The notes beneath the pieces were generated by a model. It was not told where the DNA came from. It ran no database searches and worked only from the letters and a program-made list of their open reading frames with translations. From NCBI GenBank assembly GCA_050740255.1, contig JBOICV010000154.1, positions 1-22,049 of the forward strand: 22,049 bases of DNA, read 5' to 3'. This DNA is from JBOICV01 sp050740255 (lineage in GTDB: Bacteria > Pseudomonadota > Gammaproteobacteria > Nevskiales > JBOICV01). A program made the translations under genes and the position numbers. Below are positions 7,464 to 13,648 of this stretch, one piece after another (position 1 is the stretch's first letter; each line of letters begins with the position of its first letter).

Positions 7464-8276
7464 GTGGCAAAAATTATTGTCGTCACCTCGGGCAAAGGCG
7501 GTGTGGGCAAAACCACCACCGCCGCCTCTTTTGCCGCGGGTCTGGCATTGCGCGGTCACAAAACCGCGGTAATTGATTTCGATATCGGGCTGCGCAATCT
7601 GGACTTGATCCTCGGTTGCGAGCGGCGCGTGGTGTTTGACTTCGTCAATGTGATCAATCGCGAAGCCACGCTGCGGCAGGCGCTGATCAAGGACAAGCGG
7701 GTTGAGCAGTTGTCTGTGTTGGCCGCCTCGCAGACCCGCGACAAGGACGCGCTCACCAAGGAAGGCGTAGGCCGGATACTGGAGGAGCTGGCCGAGGACT
7801 TCGAGTACATCGTCTGCGACTCACCCGCCGGCATCGAGAAGGGCGCCATGCTGGCGATGTACTACGCCGACGAGGCGCTGGTGGTAACGAATCCGGAGGT
7901 CAGTTCGGTGCGCGACTCCGATCGCGTACTTGGCATTCTTTCAGCCAAGACCCGTCGCGCCGAGAAGGGCGAGGCCAAGGTCAAAGAGCATTTAGTGCTC
8001 ACGCGTTACGCGGCTGAGCGTGTTGCTCAGGGCGAGATGCTGTCGGTGCAGGATGTGCAGGATATCCTCGCCATTCCGCTGCTCGGCGTGATTCCGGAGT
8101 CGCAGACCGTGCTGAGCTCGTCCAACGCCGGCGTGCCGGTGATCTTCGACGAGCTGGGCCAGGCCGGACAGGCTTATAAGGACCTGGTCGGCCGCTTCCT
8201 CGGTGAAACGCTGCCGCACCGCTTTCTGGAAGTCGAGAAGAAGGGCTTCTTCACGCGTCTTCTCGGAGGCAAGTGA
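7464..8276 (+). CDS. minD: Septum-site determining protein MinD (ATPase)
   Basis: MinD is the membrane-bound ParA/Mrp-type ATPase that recruits MinC and oscillates with MinE. The 270-aa protein shows a deviant Walker A (SGKGGVGKTT, residues 9-18, with signature Lys11 and Lys16), the switch motif DFDIGLRNLDL, and CDSPAGIE (Walker B region). The C-terminal amphipathic helix EKKGFFTRLLGGK is the membrane-targeting sequence. The start codon is GTG at 7464, preceded by TAGGAG. It lies 8 bp after minC and overlaps minE by one base. Confidence 0.97.
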   Translation: MAKIIVVTSGKGGVGKTTTAASFAAGLALRGHKTAVIDFDIGLRNLDLILGCERRVVFDFVNVINREATLRQALIKDKRVEQLSVLAASQTRDKDALTKEGVGRILEELAEDFEYIVCDSPAGIEKGAMLAMYYADEALVVTNPEVSSVRDSDRVLGILSAKTRRAEKGEAKVKEHLVLTRYAAERVAQGEMLSVQDVQDILAIPLLGVIPESQTVLSSSNAGVPVIFDELGQAGQAYKDLVGRFLGETLPHRFLEVEKKGFFTRLLGGK

Positions 8277-8533
8277 TGGACTGGCTCAACCTGTTCCGCC
8301 GCCCCCCGGAAAAATCCACGGCCCAGCTCGCCAAGGAGCGCCTGCAACTGGTGGTGGCGCACCGGCGCAGCGGCCGCGACGACTCGCCGCACTATTTCCC
8401 GCAACTGCAAAAAGATTTGCTCAAGGTCATTCGCAAATACGTGCAGGTGGGCGAAGGCGCGGTGCGCATCGAAATGTCGCGCGACGAAATGCACGACGTA
8501 CTCGCGCTCAACATCACTTTGCCGGAACGGTAG
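8276..8533 (+). CDS. minE: Cell division topological specificity factor MinE
   Basis: MinE releases MinD from the membrane and drives Min oscillation, confining MinC/MinD action to the poles. The 85-aa length is typical. The N-terminal MDWLNLFRRP is the membrane-binding segment, and KSTAQLAKERLQLVVAHRR is the anti-MinCD helix/strand; the C-terminal half is the dimerising topological specificity domain. I prefer the ATG at 8276 (TGATG overlap with minD) to the in-frame GTG at 8273, because GGAGG at 8265-8269 is then correctly spaced. Confidence 0.96.
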   Translation: MDWLNLFRRPPEKSTAQLAKERLQLVVAHRRSGRDDSPHYFPQLQKDLLKVIRKYVQVGEGAVRIEMSRDEMHDVLALNITLPER

Positions 8534-8555
8534 TAACCGGACTCACGGGGGCAAT

Positions 8556-9266
8556 ATGCGTCAGCGTCAATGGATGTTAAGCCTTGCTCTCGTCTTCCTG
8601 GCGCTGCCTGCTGCAGCCGGCAACTCCGGCGTTGCCGCCAGTCTGGATCTCGGCAGCACCGGCGTCGGATTGGGAGTGGTTGGTGAATTTTCGCCCGCGC
8701 TCAACGGCCGCCTGGGTTACCGCGGTTATAGCTTCGATGCCGATATCGAGAGCGAAACCAGCGGCAGTGGCGCCAGCGAACTCGATTATTCCGGCGACTT
8801 CAAGCTGCGCAATGTATTCGGCCTGCTCGATTTCTATCCGGGGGACGGGCGGCGCCTGCATCTGACGGGCGGCGCGGTCTATAACGACAGCGATGTTCAA
8901 CTGGACGCCAGCTGTAGTAATCCGAACGGCTGCGAGGTGGGCGGCGTCGTGATTGTGCCAGGTGTTGGCATCGGCGGCGTAACCATCAACTCGGTAACCG
9001 CCGATGTGGACTTCCGCGAGGTGGCCGGATACCTGGGCCTGGGCTGGGGTAATCCCCTGGCTGACCAGACCGGTTGGTCATTCCGAGTGGAAGCCGGTGC
9101 GATGTTTCTGGGTGAACCCGGTGTCGAATTGACCTCCACCGGCACCTGCCAGAGCGATGCCAGCTGCCGCGCCGCGCTGGAACAGGAAGAGCGCGAGCTG
9201 GAAGAGGACGCCAAGGACTACGAGATTTACCCGATCGTGAATCTGACGCTGAGCTATCGTTTCTAA
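8556..9266 (+). CDS. Putative outer-membrane beta-barrel protein
   Basis: A 236-aa exported protein of unknown specific function. The signal peptide MRQRQWMLSLALVFLALPAAAG is clear. The mature part alternates polar and hydrophobic residues in short strands, including GLGVVGEFSPALNGRLGYRGYSFDADI, and the protein ends in LTLSYRF with a terminal Phe, the Bam-recognition signature of outer-membrane barrels. A long acidic stretch (EQEERELEEDAKDYEIYP) precedes the last strand and is probably periplasmic. Two Cys pairs (CSNPNGC, CQSDASC) sit in loops and may form disulfides. It is 22 bp after minE with a weak GGGGG ribosome-binding site; co-transcription with minCDE is possible, but I see no functional link. 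Confidence 0.75.
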   Translation: MRQRQWMLSLALVFLALPAAAGNSGVAASLDLGSTGVGLGVVGEFSPALNGRLGYRGYSFDADIESETSGSGASELDYSGDFKLRNVFGLLDFYPGDGRRLHLTGGAVYNDSDVQLDASCSNPNGCEVGGVVIVPGVGIGGVTINSVTADVDFREVAGYLGLGWGNPLADQTGWSFRVEAGAMFLGEPGVELTSTGTCQSDASCRAALEQEERELEEDAKDYEIYPIVNLTLSYRF

Positions 9267-9282
9267 ATATCGTTTCTGGGGC

Positions 9283-10599
9283 TTAATCCGCTAGATCCCG
9301 CAGGCTGAGTTTGGCTAAAGCTTCGGTCTGAGCTTTGTCCAACGCGCTCATCGCGCGGCCCACGGCCGCAGGTGTGGGATATTGCGCGTCGAGGGTTTCC
9401 AGTTCCGGCTCGCTGCTACGCACGCTATTTAACAAATCGCCGACCTTGGCCGTGGCCAGATCGCGGGTTGGCAAGAGCCCCGCCTGCGCCTCCTCGCCCG
9501 TTTCGGCCAGCCAGCCGGTTTTCACCAGCAAGTCCATCACCGCGTAGATATGTTCGGGCGGCAGCTTTAGCGCGCGTACCAATGCCGCCGGCTGCCAGGG
9601 CGCGCGGCCCTCGACGAAGTGCCGCGCCACCAGCGCCATGATGGACAGCGCGATTTGTTCGGCAATGCGGCCGCCCATGCGCGGCAGCCGCGGCCGGCGC
9701 GCGAGCTGGTCCGGATGCTGCACCAGATAACTCACATGGCAGCCGAGCAGCAGAATCAGCCAGCCGATGTAAAGCCAGATCAAGAGGAAGATCAGTATCG
9801 CGAAGCTGGAATAAATCGCGTTATAACTGGTGAGGCGGGCGACCAGGGCCGCGAATACCCAGCTCGCGGTCTGCCAGATGACGCCGGCGAATAAACCGCC
9901 CGTCAGCGCCGGCACGATCCGCACGCGGGTGTTGGGCATGAAGGCGTAGAGAAACGCGAAGGCGCCACTGATGAGGACGTAAGGCAATAGGCGCCCGCCG
10001 ACCTCCAGCAGCCAGCCGAAGGGCTGCAGCGCCAGGATTTGTTGCACCACCGTGTTGTTGAAGAGGCCGGCGGTCAGCCCCAGCGCGGCGACCACCACCA
10101 GCGGTCCGACCACCAGCACGCTCAGATACTCGCTGAAACGTCGCATGAGGCTGCGTGCGCGCTGCACCTTCCAGATGAAATTGAAGCCGGATTCGATTTT
10201 CTGAATCAGCGAGATGGCGGAGTAGAGCAGCAGGCCGAGGCCGATGGTGCCCAGCACCCCGACCTTGATGTTGTCTACAAAGCCGAGCAATGTGGCGGTG
10301 AGTTTGGCCGCCTCGCTGCCGAGCGGCTCGAACAACTTGAAGAGCATCGGCTCGATCAGGTTGTGGACATCGAAGGCTTTCAGCAGCGAGAAGCCGAGCG
10401 CGAGAAAGGGCACCAGGGTCAGCAGGCTGGTATAGACCAGCCCCATCACCCGTAGCGTGAACTGCGGATCGCCCAGGTCGCGCGAAATGGTGTAGCCGAG
10501 CCGCACCAGCAACAAATCGCGGCGCTTCGCCGTGGTGAGCGTGTCGAGATTGGCGGACCACAGCCATTGGTCGAGCCGTTCAGCCCATCGGGCCCACAT
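9283..10599 (-). CDS. yihY: YihY/UPF0761 family inner-membrane protein
   Basis: A 438-aa protein of the YihY/virulence-factor BrkB family (UPF0761), once misnamed ribonuclease BN. The N-terminal domain of about 290 residues has six hydrophobic segments and the family motifs YTSLLTLVPFLALGFSLL, the stretch GLLLYSAISLIQKIE with FNFIWKVQRARS after it, and SYNAIYSSFAILIFLLIWLYIGWLILLLG. The C-terminal part of about 130 residues is soluble and resembles a winged-helix region, a layout seen in longer family members. The molecular function is unknown. The ATG at 10599 is preceded by CAGGAGG, so the longer open frame extending upstream into the phasin promoter region is rejected. Confidence 0.88.
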   Translation of the reverse strand: MWARWAERLDQWLWSANLDTLTTAKRRDLLLVRLGYTISRDLGDPQFTLRVMGLVYTSLLTLVPFLALGFSLLKAFDVHNLIEPMLFKLFEPLGSEAAKLTATLLGFVDNIKVGVLGTIGLGLLLYSAISLIQKIESGFNFIWKVQRARSLMRRFSEYLSVLVVGPLVVVAALGLTAGLFNNTVVQQILALQPFGWLLEVGGRLLPYVLISGAFAFLYAFMPNTRVRIVPALTGGLFAGVIWQTASWVFAALVARLTSYNAIYSSFAILIFLLIWLYIGWLILLLGCHVSYLVQHPDQLARRPRLPRMGGRIAEQIALSIMALVARHFVEGRAPWQPAALVRALKLPPEHIYAVMDLLVKTGWLAETGEEAQAGLLPTRDLATAKVGDLLNSVRSSEPELETLDAQYPTPAAVGRAMSALDKAQTEALAKLSLRDLAD

Positions 10600-10607
10600 G
10601 CGGCCTC

Positions 10608-10625
10608 CTGTAATTCTGCTTACAG
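10608..10625. promoter_or_regulatory. Inverted repeat upstream of yihY-like gene, possible operator
   Basis: CTGTAA (10608-10613), 6-bp spacer, TTACAG (10620-10625) is a perfect dyad just ahead of the ribosome-binding site of the yihY-like gene. It could be an operator or a small hairpin in the leader. The regulator is unknown, and a 6-bp dyad can occur by chance. Confidence 0.3.
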
Positions 10626-10669
10626 AATAACCCTTTACGTGCGTCCCGCCCAGTAGCGTGCGGACGCTA

Positions 10670-10698
10670 TTGACATAGCCCTTGAGCGTGATTATGAT
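10670..10698 (+). promoter_or_regulatory. Near-consensus sigma-70 promoter for the phasin gene
   Basis: TTGACA (10670-10675) and TATGAT (10693-10698) are separated by exactly 17 bp: a perfect -35 and a 5/6 -10. The predicted start of transcription is near 10705, giving a leader of about 110 nt ahead of the phasin start at 10817. This is the strongest promoter-like sequence in the window and fits an abundant granule protein. Confidence 0.85.
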
Positions 10699-10713
10699 GC
10701 ACCGCACAATAAT

Positions 10714-10730
10714 TTGCTGCAACGCAACAA
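10714..10730 (+). promoter_or_regulatory. Candidate PhaR-type operator at the phasin promoter
   Basis: TTGCTGCAACGCAACAA is a near-perfect dyad: arms TTGCTGC and GCAACAA with a 3-bp centre and one mismatch. It sits about +9 to +25 from the predicted transcription start, a position suited to repression. Phasin genes in PHA-making bacteria are usually repressed by PhaR binding TGC/GCA-rich sites, so this assignment is reasonable, but no phaR gene lies in the window. Confidence 0.5.
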
Positions 10731-10816
10731 GCGGCAGATTTAATGGGAAAGCGCGCGAAGAACTCGTGCGAAGTTTGACAGCAGTTTATTTATTAACCGG
10801 CAATCAGGAGAAAGCA

Positions 10817-11263
10817 ATGGCAATTGAGAAAGTATTGAGTGATGTGCAGGAGCGTCTCGAGACCGCGGGCGAGCAGGCCCAGTCGGTGGCGGAAGCGCTG
10901 CTGGAGCAGGGCAAGCAGGCGATCGAAGTGGTCACCGACGGTGTGCAGGCGCTGGTGAAGGCGCAGACGGCTGCGGCGAAAGATCTCGTGGCGGAAGCCA
11001 AAGAGACTTTCAACAAAGCCAAAACAGCGGGTCTGAAGGCTGTGGCTGAGAAGCCGGCCGACTACCTGCCGAGCACCGAGCGCGCGGTCGCTGCCTTCAA
11101 CGAAGGCAAGGACCTCGTGGTCAAGACCGGCAAGGAGCTGGTTGCGGTCGTGAAGAAGGGCGCGAAGCAGATCAAGGCTGAGATCACCGGCAAGCCGGTG
11201 CGTAAGTCCCCCGCCAAGCGCAGCACCGCCACCGCCAGAAAGACGGTCGCGAAAGCTGCCTAA
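10817..11263 (+). CDS. Phasin family protein
   Basis: A 148-aa helical, Ala/Lys/Glu-rich protein of the phasin type, which coats polyhydroxyalkanoate granules. The body consists of amphipathic heptad-like helices (about residues 1-110: QERLETAGEQAQSVAEALLE, then VQALVKAQTAAAKDLVAEAKET). The C-terminus is a Lys/Arg/Ala/Pro tail (KPVRKSPAKR, ending TVAKAA), similar to histone H1-like or AlgP-type tails, which could bind nucleic acid or the granule surface. The start at 10817 has AGGAG at 10806-10810; a longer open frame upstream crosses the promoter and is rejected. Upstream lies a near-consensus promoter with a PhaR-like dyad, and downstream a strong terminator, so it is a single-gene unit. 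No PHA synthase gene is in the window. Confidence 0.8.
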   Translation: MAIEKVLSDVQERLETAGEQAQSVAEALLEQGKQAIEVVTDGVQALVKAQTAAAKDLVAEAKETFNKAKTAGLKAVAEKPADYLPSTERAVAAFNEGKDLVVKTGKELVAVVKKGAKQIKAEITGKPVRKSPAKRSTATARKTVAKAA

Positions 11264-11303
11264 GCTTTAGGTTCTAAAGCGGTAACGCTGAACTGCGCTT
11301 TAG
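11264..11303 (+). other. Competing hairpins in the phasin 3' UTR
   Basis: GCTTTAG (11264-11270), loop GTT, CTAAAGC (11274-11280) is a perfect hairpin directly after the phasin stop. The middle arm can instead pair with CGCTTTAG (11296-11303) as CTAAAGCG (11274-11281), so the two stems exclude each other. Both lie just ahead of the terminator hairpin. Any regulatory or RNA-stability role is inference. Confidence 0.45.
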
Positions 11304-11320
11304 CAGAAAGGCGTCGAAAG

Positions 11321-11350
11321 GCCAGCCGGAAACGGCTGGCTTTTCTTTTT
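11321..11350 (+). terminator. Rho-independent terminator of the phasin gene
   Basis: GCCAGCCG (11321-11328), tetraloop GAAA, CGGCTGGC (11333-11340), then TTTTCTTTTT. A perfect 8-bp GC-rich stem with a GNRA loop and a T-tract makes a textbook intrinsic terminator. Confidence 0.95.
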
Positions 11351-11404
11351 GGTAACCCAAGCAAGCTAATAACAACTGCAGTAACAATAGGAAAATTAAC
11401 CTGA

Positions 11405-11438
11405 CCCCTTTCCCCCACCCCTTTCCCCCCTTTCCCCC
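11405..11438 (-). other. G-quadruplex-forming motif in the cassette flank
   Basis: Read on the minus strand, five runs of 4-6 G are separated by loops of 3, 3, 1 and 3 bases. On the plus strand the C-runs are 11405-11408, 11412-11416, 11418-11421, 11425-11430 and 11434-11438. This satisfies the standard G-quadruplex pattern with very short loops. On the minus strand it lies downstream of the DUF5625 stop codon, so it would be in the 3' end of that transcript. The continuous purine/pyrimidine asymmetry also permits triplex DNA. Confidence 0.7.
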
Positions 11439-11555
11439 TCTCCTTTCCCCTCTCTCTATTCTCTCTCTGTGCCCTGGGACTGAGAATCCACCCGTTGAAA
11501 CAGGCGTAAATGGACCGGCAATATTTATCGTTATTGTGTACATGCTTTCTATCCT

Positions 11556-12077
11556 CTACTTGACCCAGTCCTCAAAAATTGTCAACGCAACTGGCGTTCC
11601 ACGCAGTTCTGGAACATCTTTAAGGTATTGGATGGAAACGTTGTAACGACCTGGAGTTAGTCTCACCACCGTGATCGTCTTCAGGAAACGGTCGGAACCC
11701 TCCGCATACATTTCCTGCTCCCAAAACTCTCTGTCTACCAACAATTTCGTGCCAGATGGACCAAGCAGATTGATCTTCAACCTTAAGGGAATTGAGATAC
11801 CGGGCTCTATCAGCTTGGTATTCATTCTCCCGTATCTTCCAGCCAATCTACTCACTCGGTTTCTATCGCCTTCATCCCCGTGCCTATACCCCAGTTGTAT
11901 GCTGAATTTGTAAGGGCGATCCTTTGTAACCTGCATTTCAAATTCTGACTTGATGCCGGCCTGCTCAGTCGTGAATGGCACCACTAGTGGTGGCTGCGGC
12001 AAAACCGCATCCTCCACGCAAGCTGAAAGCCAAGAAAAGAGGGCCATAAGGCCAATGATTAGGTTCCGACCTTTCAT
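11556..12077 (-). CDS. DUF5625-like lipoprotein
   Basis: A 173-aa protein of unknown function. The N-terminus MKGRNLIIGLMALFSWLSAC is a lipoprotein signal (L-S-A-C20). The mature part matches my recollection of the DUF5625 pattern: VPFTTEQAGIKSEFEMQV, a Y-x-F-x-I-x-L-x-Y strand, D-R-x-R-V-x-x-L-x-G, EPGISIPLRLKINL, and LTPGRYNVSIQYLKDVPELRGTPVALTIF, a predicted beta-sandwich. Such proteins often occur as multi-copy families. The ATG at 12077 is preceded only by C and T (upstream bases are the complement of the purine tract 12079-12124), so there is no Shine-Dalgarno sequence. The start is nevertheless supported by the signal peptide. Lower GC and flanking inverted repeats suggest it was acquired. 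Confidence 0.7.
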   Translation of the reverse strand: MKGRNLIIGLMALFSWLSACVEDAVLPQPPLVVPFTTEQAGIKSEFEMQVTKDRPYKFSIQLGYRHGDEGDRNRVSRLAGRYGRMNTKLIEPGISIPLRLKINLLGPSGTKLLVDREFWEQEMYAEGSDRFLKTITVVRLTPGRYNVSIQYLKDVPELRGTPVALTIFEDWVK

Positions 12078-12193
12078 TGAGGAGAAAAGGGAGAAAAGGG
12101 AGAAAGGAGGAGGAGGAGGAGGGGTCAGGTTAACTTATTACGATTCGATGGTCTGATGAATGCGTATCAGATTGAAAAGTACTGCCAGACCGG

Positions 12194-12475
12194 CTAGGGG
12201 GACTTCGTGCGGCGACGCGATTTGCGTGCGGGCTCGACGTCTTCCGGCGGCGCCAGCTCCGAGGTGATGGTATTGGCCATCTCCAGCAGTTTCTGCCAGG
12301 GGCGGCTGCGGCGGATGTTCTGTGCCAGCGGATTGCTATCCAGATTTTCCAGGCTCGACACGATTTTGTCGCGCAGATAGCGGGCCGCATCTTCCGGAAT
12401 CGCCATCACATCGGGCAGGCCGAGAAAGCGGCGCAGTTCTTCCGGCTCCACGTCAATCTCGATCTTGATGTTCAT
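12194..12475 (-). CDS. Small DUF6489-like protein
   Basis: A 93-aa cytosolic protein without known function. The N-terminus MNIKIEIDVEPEELRRFLGLPDV matches the DUF6489 pattern (M-x-I-x-I-D-x-x-P-E-E-x-R-R-F-x-G-L-P-D). The middle is helical (WQKLLEMANTIT) and the C-terminus is basic (ARKSRRRTKSP). The start at 12475 is preceded by AGGAG. It lies 9 bp downstream of the MAPEG gene on the same strand and is probably co-transcribed with it. The family name is from memory and should be confirmed by a profile search. Confidence 0.65.
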   Translation of the reverse strand: MNIKIEIDVEPEELRRFLGLPDVMAIPEDAARYLRDKIVSSLENLDSNPLAQNIRRSRPWQKLLEMANTITSELAPPEDVEPARKSRRRTKSP

Positions 12476-12484
12476 CGCAATCTC

Positions 12485-12859
12485 CTAGGCCGCCACGACA
12501 AACAGCGCGATCACGCAGCCAAAGCCGGCGAACCAGGCCAGCGAACGCTGCCAATGCCAATTCGCCAAATAGAACGCGCCATGCAGGATGCGCAAGCCGA
12601 TGAAGGCGAGCGCCAGCTTGTCCACAGTACCCTGCGGCGACTGCAATATGTGCGCGATGATTACCGCGGCCGCAAACGGCGGGAAGGCCTCGAAGCCGTT
12701 GAGCTGAGTCCAGTTCGCGCGCTGGCGCCAGCCTTCGAGCTGATCCAGCCACTCGCGCGGCCGCTTGTTGTTGAATTTTCCGCCGGTGAATTTGGCCAGA
12801 CCGGTAAATGCATAGGGCAATACCGCCGCGGCCAACACACACCAGTAGGCGATTGTCAT
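12485..12859 (-). CDS. MAPEG family membrane protein
   Basis: A 124-aa integral membrane protein of the MAPEG family, whose eukaryotic members are glutathione- and eicosanoid-metabolising enzymes; bacterial members are mostly uncharacterised. Four hydrophobic segments are visible (about 4-22, 57-74, 80-95, 105-123). Family features are the long polar loop after the first helix (KFTGGKFNNKRPREWLDQLEGW), the N-G-x-E-x-x-P-x-F motif (LNGFEAFPPFAAAVIIAH) and R-I-L-H-x-x-x-Y. The start ATG at 12859 has GGAGAAT just upstream. It is followed closely by the DUF6489-like gene. Confidence 0.88.
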   Translation of the reverse strand: MTIAYWCVLAAAVLPYAFTGLAKFTGGKFNNKRPREWLDQLEGWRQRANWTQLNGFEAFPPFAAAVIIAHILQSPQGTVDKLALAFIGLRILHGAFYLANWHWQRSLAWFAGFGCVIALFVVAA

Positions 12860-12930
12860 TGATTATTCTCCTGGCCCGACTATACCCTGCGTCTGAGGTC
12901 GAGAATAGACTTAGGGGACCCCTGAATGAT

Positions 12931-13020
12931 CCCGTCACACCGGCGGAAGCCGGTGTCCAGTGCCTTAAATTTCCGGGTGCCGAAATTTTCTGGATTCCGG
13001 CTTTCGCCGGAATGACGAAG
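12931..13020. repeat. Two-hairpin REP/BIME-like intergenic repeat
   Basis: Two GC-rich hairpins face each other. The first is ACACCGGC (12937-12944), loop GGAA, GCCGGTGT (12949-12956). The second is ATTCCGGC (12994-13001), loop TTTC, GCCGGAAT (13006-13013). Both are flanked by GTCA/TGAC and TCCAG/CTGGA, so the unit is an imperfect palindrome overall. The first hairpin matches the inverted copy at 2312-2341, and the second shares its CATTCCGG/CCGGAAT core with 5531-5570. It lies between two minus-strand genes in a 170-bp gap with no coding sequence. Confidence 0.8.
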
Positions 13021-13030
13021 ACGCCATTGT

Positions 13031-13642
13031 TCAGACCTTCCTTAGCTTGCCAAGCACGCGCCGATGCAGGCCGCTGAGCAGCAACAGCGAGCTGACGGCG
13101 CCGATCAGCGCCAGAAACATATCCCATTGCGTGTCCCACACATCGCCCTGGGTGCCAAGGAATTGCTCGGCGCCCTGGCCCAGCGCCATCGCCGCGGTCC
13201 ACTCGATCAGTTCGTAGCTTGCGCTCAGCGCGAGACAGGCACAGACGACCAGGAAGAACAGCCAGCGGCCTTCACGCAGGGGCGAAAGCCGCAACAGAAT
13301 TTCGCGCGCGATGAGCGCAGGAAAGAAGCCCTGCGCCAGATGGCCGATACGGTCGTAGGGATTCCGGCTCAGGTCCAGCAGGTCCTGCAGCCAGAAGCCG
13401 AGCGGCGTTTCGGCATAGGTATAGTGCCCGCCCAGCATCAGTATCGCCGCATGCATCGCCATGCAGAGATAGGCTAAATCGGTGAAGCGGAAGCTGCGAT
13501 AGGTGGCCAGCAGTATCGGTACGGCGATCAGAACCGGCGCGACCTCCATCCACCAGGTCAGCCGGTCGCGCGGCCCGATTCCGGACAGAATCAGTCCGAC
13601 CAGGGTTGCTGCAAGCAGCGCCACCGGCAGCTGTGCGCGCAT
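13031..13642 (-). CDS. YjdF-like (DUF2238) inner-membrane protein
   Basis: A 203-aa membrane protein of the DUF2238/YjdF family, function unknown. About six hydrophobic segments are present. Diagnostic motifs are GGHYTYAETPLG, NPYDRIGHLAQGF, SASYELIEWTAA and QFLGTQGDVWDTQWDM, with conserved His, Asp and Glu residues clustered at the membrane faces. It starts 6 bp after the purC stop on the same strand, so it is probably co-transcribed with purC and translated by coupling; the ribosome-binding site is weak. No link to purine synthesis is evident. Confidence 0.85.
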   Translation of the reverse strand: MRAQLPVALLAATLVGLILSGIGPRDRLTWWMEVAPVLIAVPILLATYRSFRFTDLAYLCMAMHAAILMLGGHYTYAETPLGFWLQDLLDLSRNPYDRIGHLAQGFFPALIAREILLRLSPLREGRWLFFLVVCACLALSASYELIEWTAAMALGQGAEQFLGTQGDVWDTQWDMFLALIGAVSSLLLLSGLHRRVLGKLRKV

Positions 13643-13648
13643 TGGATC

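Larger units (their letters stand above)
11396..12133. mobile_element. Candidate non-autonomous cassette with 14-bp inverted repeats carrying a DUF5625 gene
   Basis: TTAACCTGACCCCT at 11396-11409 is exactly inverted at 12120-12133. Going inward from the repeats, the left end continues as an almost pure pyrimidine tract (to about 11468) and the right end as an almost pure purine tract (back to about 12079), so the two ends are mirror-related beyond the perfect repeat. The enclosed gene has lower GC (three 60-base lines I counted gave 48, 53 and 45 percent) than the neighbours. No transposase is present. I saw no convincing target-site duplication outside the repeats. Mobility is inferred from structure only. 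Confidence 0.5.

Noticed and set aside
10775..10803. Second phasin promoter from TTGACA at 10775-10780
   Set aside because: No acceptable -10 box is found at 16-18 bp downstream.
11274..11543. Minus-strand open frame of 89 codons
   Set aside because: It covers the phasin terminator and the purine/pyrimidine tract. The predicted product is mostly low-complexity Gly/Arg/Lys from the tract and has no family resemblance.
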